From positions 18,790,723 to 18,854,722 of the forward strand of contig NC_084804.1 in NCBI RefSeq assembly GCF_963583255.1: a DNA stretch of 64,000 bases, written 5' to 3'. The stretch is from Pyrus communis (Eukaryota; Streptophyta; Magnoliopsida; Rosales; Rosaceae). The translations under genes and the position numbers were made by a program. This document shows positions 11,270 to 24,389 of the stretch, in pieces. Numbering within the stretch: position 1 is the first letter of the stretch; each line of letters starts with the position of its first letter. A model generated the notes under the pieces. It saw only the letters and a program-made list of their open reading frames with translations, was not told where the DNA came from and searched no databases.

Positions 11270-12620
11270 CCAGGCAAACGAGCTATCTAGCTCGTCGATG
11301 TCAGAGTCGTAGAAGACGCACCAAAGGCAGTTGCGGGAACCATGTTCGCCCAGAAGTGGTCGCGGGAACAGTGTTCGAGGGAGAAGGGGGAGTGAGCGAG
11401 TTTAGGGATCTGAGATTTCCGTTTGACGTTAAAGATTGGAACGATCTAACCGAAATTTGATTTTGGGATTCTTGGAAACTGAGCAAGCGTAGCGGAGCTG
11501 GTGAAAGAAAGAAGTCCCTTCAACTACTTCAATTCCAGGCAGAGACGAAGTAAAAGACCAAAGAACTAAAGAAAGGGGTAAAAATGGAATCACAATGTAG
11601 AATAAACAGTAGACAACGAAACAAACAAAGGATAAAACGAAGAAAGACTGTAGAAGGAACAGTATTTTAGCCGTTTCTCTCTTTTCTTATATAACTAGAA
11701 TTTGTACACGTGTGTTGCTACGGAATTAAAAGCTATATGAATGATTATGTAATTTCAATCTTCATAAACAATGTTTGAGTAAAAAACTGAGTTACCAATG
11801 ACAATGCAAATTATACACAATCTTATCATGAATGAAACAAATTTAAATATCAAGAGAGAAATCTATTTCGTTTATTAAAAATGTTGTTTACTGCAACGCT
11901 AAAAGTTGTCATTTGCTATGTTGGTCATTAAGGAAGCATCCCAGGCCATGGGAAAAAAAATTGAAATAAATTTATAGACAATAGAATTATATCATGAACA
12001 AAATAACGATAATGCGTGTTTATCTAGTGTTTTTGTGTGCAGAAATAAGTCTGATTTTGCACAAAATGGAGATGACCTTCTCTGCAATTCTATAGGCCGC
12101 GATCAAACTTTTGTGCGTTTCCAACTTGCCTTGCAAACAAGTTTCTACAAAAATAGATCGAATTCAAGAAAGTAATTAGACCAAGGCATAAGAGATTATA
12201 AGAAAAAGTATAGAAAATATAAACCACATGTACCACTTATTATACTACTTTGTATTCTGAATACACCTAAAAATATATCGATTTCTAGTGAATGGTTCGG
12301 TTCCAATAAATTCCACTTTAGTTTCTTTCAAACCCTTAAACTTATCCTTGACATTTTCTTTTAACAGCATCATAATTAAGAGTTGGCTAATAATAAATAT
12401 TCAAATTTGTTAACCTTTAGTTGACCCTTGACATATGCTCGGAAGAGGGCTTTCAACATCTTGAAATCATGTCGAGAGTTAAAAAGGAGAAAGAAAAAAA
12501 TTAATGTAAGAGCTCTATAAAATTGAGGCAGAGCATATTACCTTATAGGGCTTCTTTAGAATCAGGTGGACCAAGATCTATTGCCATGGTTTCAACATCC
12601 AATTTGTCAACCATCTGAAA
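11270..12620 (-). other. unidentified exon-like pieces on the minus strand
   Basis: Read on the minus strand, about 11270-11520 is less AT-rich and ends in a donor-like CTG/GTAAGA at about 11272, like a first exon. Two other short stretches are bounded by splice-like signals. At 12545-12613 the translation is MVDKLDVETMAIDLGPPDSK and so on, preceded by CAG, but it hits an in-frame TAA before the next GT. At about 12422-12478 the translation includes DFKMLKALFRAY. I cannot assign a family and cannot show these belong to one gene. They could be debris of a host gene. Confidence 0.25.
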
Positions 12621-13152
12621 AATGAAGAGAGAGTACCTACATAAGTAAAATCTGAAAAGTAATAGCAAAAAATGAGTCGTTTGTTTAAAACAACGATCTA
12701 GCGACAACATCCATACATGCATATAATTCACAACTTCTGAGATAGAATAGTGTAATAAGGAATTTCCACTAAGTTCCTTTTCAGAGATCCACCAGTCCCT
12801 CTCAAAAATCCCACTTCAATGAAAAGGAAGTTAGGGCCACACTATAAAATGGACTACTCCAGCTTTAAAAAAAAAATGATATTATAAGAAGCTAAATGCT
12901 TGAAGAACCTAAGAAGAAGATAATATATAAATTTATACTAAATTGTAATATTAAATCTACATATACTAAAGTAAAGTTATCGTAAATGCCCCAAAATAAA
13001 TCTAAACGAAAACTTGAAACTAAAAACCAAATGGTTATCAAACGGCTCCTAAAGGATTACTCATTCTAGATTTATTAAATGGAGTTTTTCAAGACTTTCA
13101 ACTAAGTGAAACTAATATACAAATACTAAAGAATAATATCGCATAGCCTTAC

Positions 13153-13550
13153 CTCAATCTTCTCAAAATTGATCATGATGACACACCCTTTTGTACCACA
13201 TGGAATATCCCTTACCTACAATGTTGCTAACAGAAGCTTTCAAAACTATAATGAATGGAAAGACATAATCCTCAATCTTCCAAACATGGATTACCAAAGT
13301 TACCTGATCAGTTTGCAGGGTCAATTGAACGGTGTCAAAATGGGTGACCAGAGGCAGCTTGAGATGAAAACCTGAAATTTGAAATAATGAGAAGTAGGCA
13401 AAGTTAAGGCCCTATGCAAGCAACTTCTCAATGCACATCACCTGGAACTGTAATTGTCTTCAGAAGAACGCATCCTCTCCAATATACCCCAACATGACCT
13501 TCTGGGACTTGGTGCAGAATTGATATAGTTGATGATGTTGGAAGAACCGT
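13153..13550 (-). pseudogene. erlin (SPFH/prohibitin family) gene fragment, three exons
   Basis: Three minus-strand exons join in frame with canonical GT-AG sites: 13550-13442, 13371-13304 and 13215-13153. Their joined translation reads through SILHQVPEGHVGVYWRG, LLKTITVPGFHLKLPLVT and TLQTDQVRDIPCGTKG, then VMINFEKIE. This is the N-terminal SPFH domain of erlins, ER-membrane proteins that in animals form ring complexes in ER-associated degradation. Plant erlins are about 350-370 residues; only about 80 are seen here. The upstream exon with the membrane anchor is not found before the copia insertion at 13742. The following exons (VVNRL onward) are not found downstream. The exons themselves have no stop, so the loss is by truncation. 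Erlin identity is strong. Status as a fragment is inferred from the missing exons. Confidence 0.82.
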
Positions 13551-13741
13551 CTGTAAATGATAAGATTTTTACCACCACCAAAAGTAGGGATAAAAACACT
13601 TAAAAATACTTGCAAGAGTACAAGGTTGTCGTAGTATAGCAGCTCAAGCAAGGTCGTTTTTCACAAAGATTGAATGAATAATTTGTGTTTAAAACCAACT
13701 CTTAATTAATTATTGAAAACAAAGTTGGAAAATGTTGATTT

Positions 13742-14016
13742 TGTTGCAGTCATATTTAGAATAGGAATATGATTGTGTAAATCCTAGTAGATATGAGAAT
13801 GTATCTTACACTCCTATTAAGAGTAGATTACCTATTAAGAATTGTAATCCTAAAGGGAAAGGTTTTTACCTATCCTACTACTATAAATAAAGGCACAATG
13901 AGTGGAATAGAACACACCCACAATTGCACATCTCTATCTTCTCTCTACTATTGCCACACCTTTCTCTCTCTCTCTCTATGGTCTCCATAATTGTTTAGCA
14001 AATTATGCCTAAAACA
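13742..14016 (+). repeat. 5' LTR of the 6.6-kb copia element
   Basis: A 275-bp terminal repeat with a TATA-like ACTATAAATAAAGG near 13880 and a CT-microsatellite near 13962-13977. Confidence 0.9.
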
Positions 14017-17000
14017 CGTTATCAGCACGCTCTTGACGCTACGCTAAAGAGAGTTTATTCTTCAATCAAGGGAGTATTACGTTTTAATCATTCTTATTAT
14101 GATTAATTTATTATTTTATTGAATTGATCTACATGCTATTGATTCAATTTAATTTTTCTATGTTGAACGTGATACAACGCATTGGAGATGCAATTCCGGC
14201 TTTCCGAGAAGGAACTTCTACAGATTCAAAGGCTTTTGTTTTTTTTCTGCCAATCAGGTACGCTTAAAATAAAGTAAGATATTTGAAACGACCGTGAAGC
14301 ATGAAAACGTTCCCCATGATGCATGAATCCCCTCCATTTATATTTACTTTCCGATTTGTATATGTTCATATATTTGTCAATATATATATTTGTTTCATGC
14401 ATTACGCAATTATGCTATGTGGAATATGTGAGTCAAAGAATCGAAATAAATTAGAAGTATATTAGGGTTTGTAGAACCCTAACAATTTCGAAAAATAAAG
14501 ATAGGAACTTGGGATTTGCCAGCACCACTGCCGTGGCACCACCATAAAGACCACTGTGCTGGCCTGCAGACCCCCCATTGAGACGACATCATTCGACGTC
14601 TTGGACCTGTGCTGAAGCTCTTGGGCTTTGCTACCTTTGTGGAAAACCAGGATGTGTGCCTAGATTGGTTTTTGACCACGGGCCTGTAGCCCTGACCCAC
14701 ACTAGCACATGATGGGCTGGTCTTTAAGTCTCGGCCCACGCCAGCAGCCTTAGCTGCTGGGCTTAGCCTCTGCCACCGCCCGCATCTCTATAAGCCAGCC
14801 TATAAAGCTAGGCTTAGTTTCTGCAGCCCAAAACTTGAAACCCAGCTGCAGCTGGGGTTTCCTTCGCAACCCGCAAGCCTTTAGGCTTGCTCCCGTTCCT
14901 ATCCTTGGCCTAAAGCTAGCATCATTAGATGTTGGGCTTCCTGTCTCTCGGCTGTGAACTGTAGCTCACTCCCAATGCCCTTTTTTGGGCCCTACCTTTC
15001 ACTCAAAGCACCCAACCCGAGCCCAATTATTTTTGGGGCAATATTTTTTCGACCCAATAATATTATTTTACTATTATTTAGCTTTTACGATCGACCCCGA
15101 ATGGTCTCGATCTATTGAATTAATTAAAAGTGGCATGTACTCCATTAATTTGATAATGAATCCAAAATTATTGACCTGAAGATCACTTTTGGATATTAAT
15201 GATTCAATAATTTATTTTTATACTTTGAACTGACACACACTTTCGTAGTAACGAAGCTCTCACACTTGAGTTCCCGAAGAAACTCAAATCCACTATACTT
15301 AAATCAGCATATTGCATTTTGTGTTTCTTATAGGAACCTCTCATTATGAACTAATTGTTCATATAACTAAATTGAACCTGTAGTTTCAAATTTAGTGCCT
15401 TTGAAACTCGAAGTTTTCATAAAACAATACACCCATGAAAACTCGACGTTTTTCATGAAAACCATGTCTTAGCACTCGAATGTTCTAACTTTGATGCTTA
15501 TGGTTGATTCATTCCCATGACACTAATCACAATCTTGTTCCCTCCAATACAGTGGATTGTCGAACTGTAACAAGTTCGATTTTCCTGATTTGGATGTTTC
15601 TAATAGAAACCACTTTATGTGGGGTACAAGACGTGAATCTCCACTTGACTATCAAAAAGCTGAGAAACCATTGAAGCCAACAATGGCAAGGAAGAGCTGA
15701 ATAAGCCTCCGCCATGATCTTCATTTGAAGACTTATGCTCGAAGCATTATCAATGGAAATACCTCCCAAACGAGGATTCCATGGCACTTTGGCTCGCTTC
15801 TACAGACCGTGTGATCTTGCAACATATTGCCCAAAGCACACCATGATTACGTCAATGAATGGGTACAATTCTGAAGTTTATAAATCCAATTGAATTTTGA
15901 CTAGAGAATATTTTTCTCGTCCTTCCATGTTTCTAACTCACCCCTGAAGCAGCAGTGTAGAAAGTGGAAGTTTACCACATTCTCGGATTTGATTACTACC
16001 ATAAACATATGGTAGAATCAGGGCCTGCCAAGGTGTGGCATCATGCCCAAAGCGTGATCCTTGGCACCTAAGACCTAAAACTTCAAGAATAAGGGATAAT
16101 ATTCCCGAACCTTAACCTGCAGAATCTTCTTCCGTCTTGATAGAATGGATCATTGGTTATGCACATTTTCGTGCCCCTACCAATGTTGTTAAGGAGTACC
16201 ATTCTAGCAGTCAATATGTGAGACTAATTTTTGCTCCACCAAACACTGTTGGAAGAGCCGAATTTTGACATGGATGACCTTGTTGGCCGAATCCCCTTAG
16301 TAAACCATTTACTTTGTGAACATTTTTCCATGTTCTTTGATTCAAGTTTGGTGTATGTTTTACTTATGGATAATCATATTGATATTGTCCTCGAATATGA
16401 GTTAATTGAATCATGTTTCTTAATACATGTGACTGATTCAGTTAAACACATGATTAGGTTGGAATTTGGGAAAGTTAGTTGTCTAGATGAATGCGTACTA
16501 CGCACACTAACTTTACACCTAAATCATATCTTTAACAACGGCTTCAGGTCTATCCAACCTGATTAAGAGCATTGGCACGTTCCTTGTTGTATGAATGGTA
16601 CTACATCACCATTTAAGGGACCTTAAATACTCCCTGACGTTGAGTTTTTAAGGATATTCGAGATGACAATGATCATAAATGAAACCATTGAAGAAAATAG
16701 AGTGAAATATATTTGCACCACCTCCAAAAATGAGCCTGAAGCTTTGATTTGGGGCCAATGGGTTGTCTTCCAACTAGGAATACACCACATGTGGCCAGCT
16801 TGGAGCCTGGTGATTGAGCAGTTTACTTGCTTTAGCATGACCTTTTGGAACACTTAGGTCGAACACTGATGCTACAAATGCATCTCCTTATTTGAAGTAA
16901 GGATATTATGCCTACAAGCACACTTTGCCAAGCATACTCATTAGGGAAATTGATTTTCTATATCATTCCTCACAAAGATACGACATGAATCTCTTTTCAC

Positions 17001-20000
17001 AGTGGATTCAGGGGAATATATGTGGACTAATCCAACCAAAATGCGGACCATATAAATACTTATGGTTTTGGTTGATGAATTGACAAACTGGTCACATGTT
17101 TGTCCACACATATTGCTACTAAACCTCTGGCCGATTATGGGTTCACCACCTACTTATCCCTTAAGGTCCAGGAGACTGGATAATGCCGGAGAGTTTATAT
17201 CGAAGGTTTCCTTAAAGTATTGCATTTCGTTTTGGGTTTCTAATTGAACATCGAATTCCCATGTTCACCCCAAATAGCCTCGCCTAGTTATCATAAAGCG
17301 CAATTTAAATGATCGCCCGAATTTTGGTGAACATACCAAGTTTTCGGTTTCTACCTAGGGCTATGCAATCCTTGTATGTAGTTATGTTGGTCTGCCTTGA
17401 GGCTTATTGCCACCTAACCTATATGACGTTACGGTTGGTTACTGGGTACGAACCTGACGATTTTCGTGTTTACGCATTTAGGTGTGCCTTCCATGTGCCA
17501 AGTTGCGTCGCCGCAACGTACCACCATGGGTCCTCAAAGAAGGATGTGTATCTTTTGTCGATCATGATTCTCCTTCACATTAGCTCTCTTAAGCCCTTGC
17601 ATGCGATCTCTTTACTGCTCATTTGCGAGTTGTCACTTCAATGAGACAGTTTTCCTGCCGTTAGGGAGAGATAAGAACGTCAACGTTCCAGTAGAATGGC
17701 GCGAATTTTCATAAACATTGCCCACTATGTCTCATCTTGATCCCCATATTGCACAAATATGATAAGCAAGTGTGATGAATTCTAGTTTTCAGAACGTTGC
17801 TCCAGACGTATTCCTTTGATCTAGCTAAAGTGACGAGATCATATACTAGTTGCAAACATGCTTGCAAGGATAGACGTACTTAACGGATGTCGAGTCAACA
17901 TCCCTGGACAGTTTGGACGCCCATATTGGATGGTCCGGTACATCGACGGATAGCTAATCAATCTGTCTTGGCCTGGAGTACGACAGATTACTCGGTTTGT
18001 AGGATTCACTTCCCTAGAAGAGGAAGGCACGGTACAAAATGAATCTAAATTCAATCACTGTCTCAAATCATTTCCATCTCATGAGATTAATTCGGATTTC
18101 TCCCGAGATTTAAAGTTCTTGGTCCAGTATACTAGTTTGGATGAGCTAAATTGAATTGAAATGAGATTATCATCGATGATGTTTTCACTTATATGGTAGC
18201 TACTGACATAAATGAAAAGCGACGATATCGAATCGTGTTCCGTTGATTAAGTGATAACGTAGAACTGATTAGACAACTAAAGTTACAATCCAGGTCAAAT
18301 TCCTTACCAAAATGTGTATTGGACCTGTCGTTCCTACACAGCCTAAGGTAACCCTGTTGTGTTACAAGTGGGAAATAAAGCGTTATGAGATGAATGAAAT
18401 AGTACGATATGATACACGCTTTACGATGCAAGGTTTCTCTCAAACGTCCTTTGATTAATAGCATCATTATGAAATATGGTTAGTGCTTTCTCCATGGGGA
18501 TATAGATACGGAGATTTACATGTAAGTTCCTGAAGAATTATATGGACTGGTTCAAATAGTTCCAAAACCATGTAACACCCTCGTAACTCGTTTTGAGGCG
18601 TTCACTTATGGATTGAAAAATCCGACGGATGTGGTATACCCGTCTACGTTATTATTTGATCAGTTAGGGATGAATTATGCCCTTGCATGTTAAACTATGA
18701 AGTCTTATTCCAAATTGCTAGAGTTACAGTTTATGTTGTTAACACGAATCTTACTAAGACTTCGGAAGAGCTTGAGAAAACTGCCTCGCACCTAAAGATG
18801 GAATTTGAGATGAAAGATCTTGGGAAAACTCGTCTATCTTTGACCTGAAGTTCAAGCATTGTTCTGATGGTATTTTGGTCTACCAGTTGAACTACACCCC
18901 AAATGTGTTACCTTTGAGTATACTTTTAAGCATCCATACGTTATAGACCCTGAAAAGGTTATGGAATCTGAAATTCCATATCTAAAGTTCAACTTTGCGC
19001 TTCGTTGTACTTAGCTTATTGTATTTAGACATGATATCTCATTCGCTGTTGATCTATTGGTAAAGATCTAACAACACGCTTACACGCATCCATTGAATTG
19101 GTATTAAAGACGTACCCTGAAGGTACCACAAAGGCAAATCCTAATGCATCTTGAGCAGATCCAACCCCCCTGATCCTCGAAATGATGCTTGCCTTATTTG
19201 TTATGCTGATGCTGGTTACTTATCAAACCCGCACAAGGCAAAATCCCCAAATGGTTATGTCTTTACCATTAGGGATATTGCAATATCTTGGAGGTCCACG
19301 ATATGACCTTAGTTGCGAAATCTTCGAATCGTTCCAAGACTTACCTCACTTCACTACGCCACAAGTGAGACATGGTTAGGAGTTCTTGTTGAGAATTTTG
19401 AAGTACTTGCTGTGTTTTCATCCATTGTTGAGTCCCAACGACGATCCATGAAGATTACGCCACATGTATTAACCCAACCAAGCCATGATACATCAACGAA
19501 GTCAACACCAAGACATATTGCGCCTACATCTACTTCAACAAAACATCAGGAGATTGAAGTCATGCAATCCGTTCCCAAGATAACTTGGTCGATCGCTTCA
19601 CCAAGTCATTGCCTAAGTCTACATTTCAAAAGCTCCTCCAAGGAATCGGTAGGCGTAAATTATCTGAGTTGAATCGCTTGTAGTTCTTTTATTTAGAAGT
19701 TATGTCTAACTCAGGGGGAGTATCTTGAAGCATACTCACATGATCTTAATGTGCTTTTTTTCCCTACGATTAAGAGCATTTTCCCACTGGATTTTTGCTA
19801 CTTAACTAGGTTTTAATGAGGCAACCATCCCAGGATAATTATACTCCGTTGAGTTCACTACCTTCGTCCAGTTTGATGAGCGTTTTAGACATTATGCATA
19901 TCTTTTTTACTTTTCTCCTTAGTCTATAGGTTTTCCCCATTCCTTGGGTATTATCACAGCAAGGTTTTTGTGAGTTTTTACAAATGTATACCTCAAAGTA

Positions 20001-20110
20001 AATTTGAGACTCGCGATCATCCGTTGTGCCAATCACCTCATCAACTATTTTACCTTATCTGCTGAAGAATCTGATGCGATGGTTTGTTGAGTATTTACAT
20101 GCTCAAGGGG

Positions 20111-20381
20111 TGTTGCAGTCATATTTAGAATAGGAATGTGATTGTGTAAATCCTAGTAGATATGAGAATGTATCTTACATTCCTATTAGGAGTAGATTAC
20201 CTATTAAGAGTTGTAATCCTAAAAGGAAATGTTTTTACCTATCGTACTACTATAAATAAAGGCATAATGGGTGGAATAGAACACACCCACAATTACACAT
20301 CTCCCTCTTCTCTCTACTATTGCCGCACCTTTCTCTCTCTCTATGGCCTCTATAATTGTTTAATAAATTATGCCTACAACA
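20111..20381 (+). repeat. 3' LTR of the 6.6-kb copia element
   Basis: A 271-bp terminal repeat matching 13742-14016. The CT-repeat is four bases shorter than in the 5' copy. Confidence 0.9.
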
Positions 20382-20386
20382 GATTT

Positions 20387-21827
20387 TAGAATTTAATATA
20401 ATAAAAACGAATTTTAAAACAAAACAAATAAAGAAATTAACTAGTGAACAATTTAAAGAAAGTCAATTTATAAAGCCTAGGGTTCTGCCGTCCCCTTAAC
20501 AATCCTATGCAATTTTACCAATTCCTTATGAATTTCTACATACATGCTTTGAAGGTTAGGTTTTCCTAATACATATTTTCCTTATGATGTTCAAGCGAAA
20601 ACGTATATCTAACATGCAACCCGTCTGTGATGTTCAGATCAAATATAAACATGCAAGACTCATTAAATTTTGTGAAAACCTTTTGAAAAACCATGCAACC
20701 CTTAAGAGCGTGATGTTCGCCTATTACTAATCGCAAGAAGCCCTCTTCAATTTCAGGGTGATGTTCCAACATAAATTGCATCAAATTGCTTGTCTAAAAG
20801 CCCTAATGGTCATTAAGACAATTAGATAGTTTAATCACCGTGATTAATAATTTAAAGCAAGCATGCATCCATTCATAAGCAAATTAATAAAATCACATAT
20901 TCATGTTAAGGCTCAAGGCTTCGCCCTAGCAAAAGAACTAGTTACAAACAATCATAATAAAATATTATTAAGAAAAAGGATAGAAAACACATAGAAAATA
21001 AACTTGAATTGTCAAAGGCATCTGCGTTTCCTCTTCTCCTTCCCTTCTAACCCTAATGGCTAAAAAGTCTTATTTATACTACTACAAAATAAAACCCTAA
21101 AAAGTCTTAGAATAAAACTAGGAAACATAATAAAATAATAAAACAGAAAATAAAAGGTTTCCTATTTAAACTGAAATTTGGACTTCTCAGGAAATCAGAC
21201 TTTTGACCAACCAAATAAACTCCGATTTGGTCCCAAAAGGTCTCTTTTGAAAGCTGGAGACGTCCCCTACAAATCTTCAGAATGAATCTTCTCAAATATG
21301 CCATCTTGACCTCCAAAATACCCAAAACGTCCAAAAGCATCAACTTGGAAAAGCTACGCACTGGGCCTTTATTTCATTGCCACAGTTAAATGGCTTGGTA
21401 GAAAATCTGAAACTTTGATACAAGCATCTTAAAAGTTTCATGAACATCCTCCAATTAGAATCAATCCAAACTTCATCCATTCGATTACTTTTTGCTTCAG
21501 AGGAAGTCACATGTCTTATGTTGAAAATATATAACGAAGTATCAAAATTCTACCAAAATAACCAATAAACTATAACTAAGAATAGGGTAAAATATATGGC
21601 ATAATATGGACTATAAGTAAACATCAAGACGTCCCAATTTTAAGAATTTAGCATACTAATCGAAGTTCCCCAGCTAGCATATAATAGTATTTAGCAAAAA
21701 TACAATCCAAGTCTATTGCAACTATCATTACAAAAAAACAAAAAAATTCCGAAAAAAACCTTCAATTCGATGCATTATTGGGAAATCGCATAACTCTAAT
21801 TCTCAATCAACTAATACAAATATTGGA
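20387..21827. other. AT-rich repeat-like DNA, no gene recognised
   Basis: No domain is visible on either strand. The stretch from about 20480 to 21560 has the look of a long LTR or LARD read from the minus strand, but I could not find termini or a target duplication. Confidence 0.3.
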
Positions 21828-21948
21828 GGGAATTGTTATTAGCACTCCAAAAATCTCATTCTACACTCCAAACTTTCTATATTAGGAAAGAAAAATACAC
21901 TTGTGAGGAGTGTAGAATGAGATTTTTGGAGTGCCAATAATACTCCCC
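21828..21948. repeat. hAT-like MITE, 121 bp, TSD ATATTGGA
   Basis: The left arm GGGAATTGTTATTAGCACTCC pairs with the right arm (reverse complement GGGGAGTATTATTGGCACTC and C). The inner parts TCTCATTCTACACTCC and GGAGTGTAGAATGAGA are perfect complements. An 8-bp duplication ATATTGGA flanks it (21820-21827 and 21949-21956), the duplication length typical of hAT elements. It has no coding capacity. Confidence 0.85.
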
Positions 21949-21956
21949 ATATTGGA

Positions 21957-22920
21957 TAGAGGATTAATGAAGCCACCAGAGGATTAATGAAGCCACCAGA
22001 TGCATTTTATTGCACATGATCATGCTTAGCAAACATATGATCATTAATGACATGACAAAAGAATACATTACGAAACTGTAAAAAACAGAAAATTTATACT
22101 TTAACACAAATATACGCATTCAATGGAAATCAAGAACAGATACATGATACTCGAAATAGAGGAATTACTTACCATAATAAAAACTAAAAGTGACACAAAT
22201 TGATGAACAATTGAGTTAGTACTACATATCAAGTGATGGATTAAGCTCGAAAATATGCAATAAGCAATACTTGCTATTTGTATTAGTTGTAAATTTGAGG
22301 CCTTTCACTTTAGATCGTCGCCCCAACGTAGCAGCAAGGAAGTTGTATGCAAAGATGACAGCTACTTTAGAACACCCATTTCAGAAAAGATTCAATTAGA
22401 GGCCATGGAGATTCAACGGAACAGAGGGAAAAAGATAATCCCAAACAAAATTCTAGAGAGAGAAGAGTTGCCCTGAAATCAAAGCCAGTTGAAGAATTTT
22501 CTTCGAATCGGGAAAACCGAGACTGGATTCACGTTGTGCTTCCTGGAAAAACTGTCGAGAGAGAATTGGGGGTGGGTTGGAAGAACGTATTGGAAGCAAA
22601 AGGAAGAGCCCAGTTTCACTTTAACTAAGAATCCCAATTCAATCCTTAATCAGAACACATAACATAGGCTAATAAAATATCTCACCAAAGCACAAAACAC
22701 AAAACAATCGAACGGAAATTAGTGGAGAAAAAGTGAAAAGTAAAGGGAATAAGCTAGAAGACACAATGATGGTCGACAGGTGGGGCGGAAGGGCATAACT
22801 TCATTTTCACTGTAGAAAAGCTGAAATAAAGCACATCTAGAGAAAAATTTGGAGAGCATTTTGTCATTTTATTGTTATAGAACAGTAACACTTGAGTTTG
22901 AGTTTTAATTAGTATTGTTC
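21957..22920. other. AT-rich spacer, no gene recognised
   Basis: A 19-bp direct repeat (AGGATTAATGAAGCCACCAG) occurs twice back to back at about 21960-22000. Otherwise I see nothing I can name. Confidence 0.4.
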
Positions 22921-22929
22921 ACCCTAAAA

Positions 22930-23800
22930 ACTACCAAGCCTACGTGGCATGTAGACCGAGCAATTAATAAGCTAACTACGTTATTCGGTTGTATGCTGGG
23001 CATGCCAACTCGTCGGCTGAGCTCGACCAAGGAGTAAAATGTGTTAATATCGCGTCGGGCGTGTTGATAACTTCTTGATCTTGCGACTGCGGCCGAGGAA
23101 GGAACACGTCTTGGCCTTCAGGTTCTAGAGCCTGAAGGCAAGGCTGCTAGTTCTACGAAGTACAATATCAAATTCGGCTTTCAATGTGCGGAATGTAGTA
23201 ACCTATAACACCTTACTTTGCCAAGAAGGCTGAGATGACCTCTGCCAATAAGGATTCGAAAATCCTTCTAGACCAAGACTTAGATAAATAACCAATCAGC
23301 CTCGATGCAGTGATGTCTATCCAAACTGAAAGTGCTCCGCAGTCGACTGATTCTACGGCAACAGTGCTATTTATCCAAACTAAAGATGTTCGCCAATTGC
23401 CTTCACAGTGTTGTTTATCAGTGTTGTTTATCCAAACTGAAGATGTGTTGGCGGAAAAAAAATCTCAAGGTTGTTGAGAGGTTTCGCATAGAGCGAGAGT
23501 TTGCGCAGGGCAGTTTTGTGTGTTGAGTTGGAGGAGTTTTAGAATGATGTCTGCAACATTGTATTTATAAGAATGAACTGTCTCACCCTCAAGTTGTAGC
23601 CGCATCACACGATTCTTGGAATATTACTCCAGGTAGAATAATCATCACTTAATCTTGATGATTATCCTATACGCGCAATTGCATTAGGATAATTGTCCCT
23701 CATCACTCATCGGCCAACTGGAAGTCATCACATGCATCATGATAGAATTCTATATTGCATAGAACCATAGATAGTCATTAGCATCACCTCCACACGTTAG
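22930..23800 (-). repeat. probable LTR in minus orientation with internal short repeats
   Basis: Read on the minus strand there is a TATA-like CTTATAAATACAATG (about 23560-23575) followed by C/T-rich leader-like sequence, as in an LTR promoter. Three copies of a phrase containing TATCCAAACT(G)AAAG(A)TG occur between 23318 and 23448. Termini and target duplication were not found, so the class (Ty3/gypsy-like) is a guess. Confidence 0.35.
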
Positions 23801-24389
23801 CCAAAGATAGAATCCTAATAGAACTCTTTATTTGCTGCATGCAAAATTAAAACCGCCGCCTCATCCTCCAATGCTAGTGATAATCGACATGCATAGCAAG
23901 CCTGTAGGTCTTTGGCTAAACCCAAAAGCCATTCTGACCACGTCACCATTTCAATTTCATCTTTATCCCATGCATAGATTAAGTGCATGAAATTAATCCA
24001 GTAGTAGATGCACTGCCGTATGCCGAGTATCTCCAATTAATTTGAATTGTAGGTTAGAGATATCATTTGCATCACGTTTATCTGGAACAAGAGAAAAACC
24101 AAGATAATTCACTATTAAAAAATAATCATTATGATTAAAAATCATAATATTATCTCTTAACAATAAAATTATCTTAATTTCTTTATATAACGGTGTGAAG
24201 TTATGGTCATTTAACGGCCTTGATTGCATAGGCCAATGGTGTAAATTTGGGTCCAAACAAGTATATATAAATATAATTTACATTTCAACATTTTATTTTC
24301 GTTGTTGGGAATGGCAAGTAACAAAAATATATGTAATTTCATTAATACTTCTTGTGTTACAGACGTGTGTATATATATATTTGTGCCAG
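23801..24389. other. spacer upstream of the first pseudokinase copy
   Basis: A minus-strand frame at 23815-24036 has no recognisable domain. The last 100 bases resemble the intron end of the pseudokinase genes (TATATATTTGTGCCAG). I find no matching first exon with ATGCCATC. Confidence 0.4.

Larger units (their letters stand above)
13742..20381 (+). mobile_element. full-length but decayed Ty1/copia retrotransposon (6.6 kb)
   Basis: The 5' LTR is 13742-14016 and the 3' LTR 20111-20381, both TG...CA, flanked by the 5-bp duplication GATTT (13737-13741 and 20382-20386). A primer-site-like CGTTATCAGCACGCTC follows the 5' LTR and a purine tract (CAAGGGG) precedes the 3' LTR. LTRs differ by about 18 substitutions and one 4-base CT-repeat length change by eye, about 6-7 percent, so the insertion is old. 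Internal frames are short and full of stops. Reverse transcriptase-like debris lies around 18050-19100 and an RNase H-like stretch around 19180-19680. No frame is longer than about 120 codons, so the copy is dead. Confidence 0.9.

Noticed and set aside
12040..12150. Minus-strand codons resembling erlin ETHKSLIAAYRIAEK
   Set aside because: Similarity is short and the surrounding codons and splice sites do not support an exon.
12620..12738. A possible next erlin exon on the minus strand (VVNYMHVW after CAG)
   Set aside because: Two extra bases break the phase with the preceding exon and only VVN agrees with the family.
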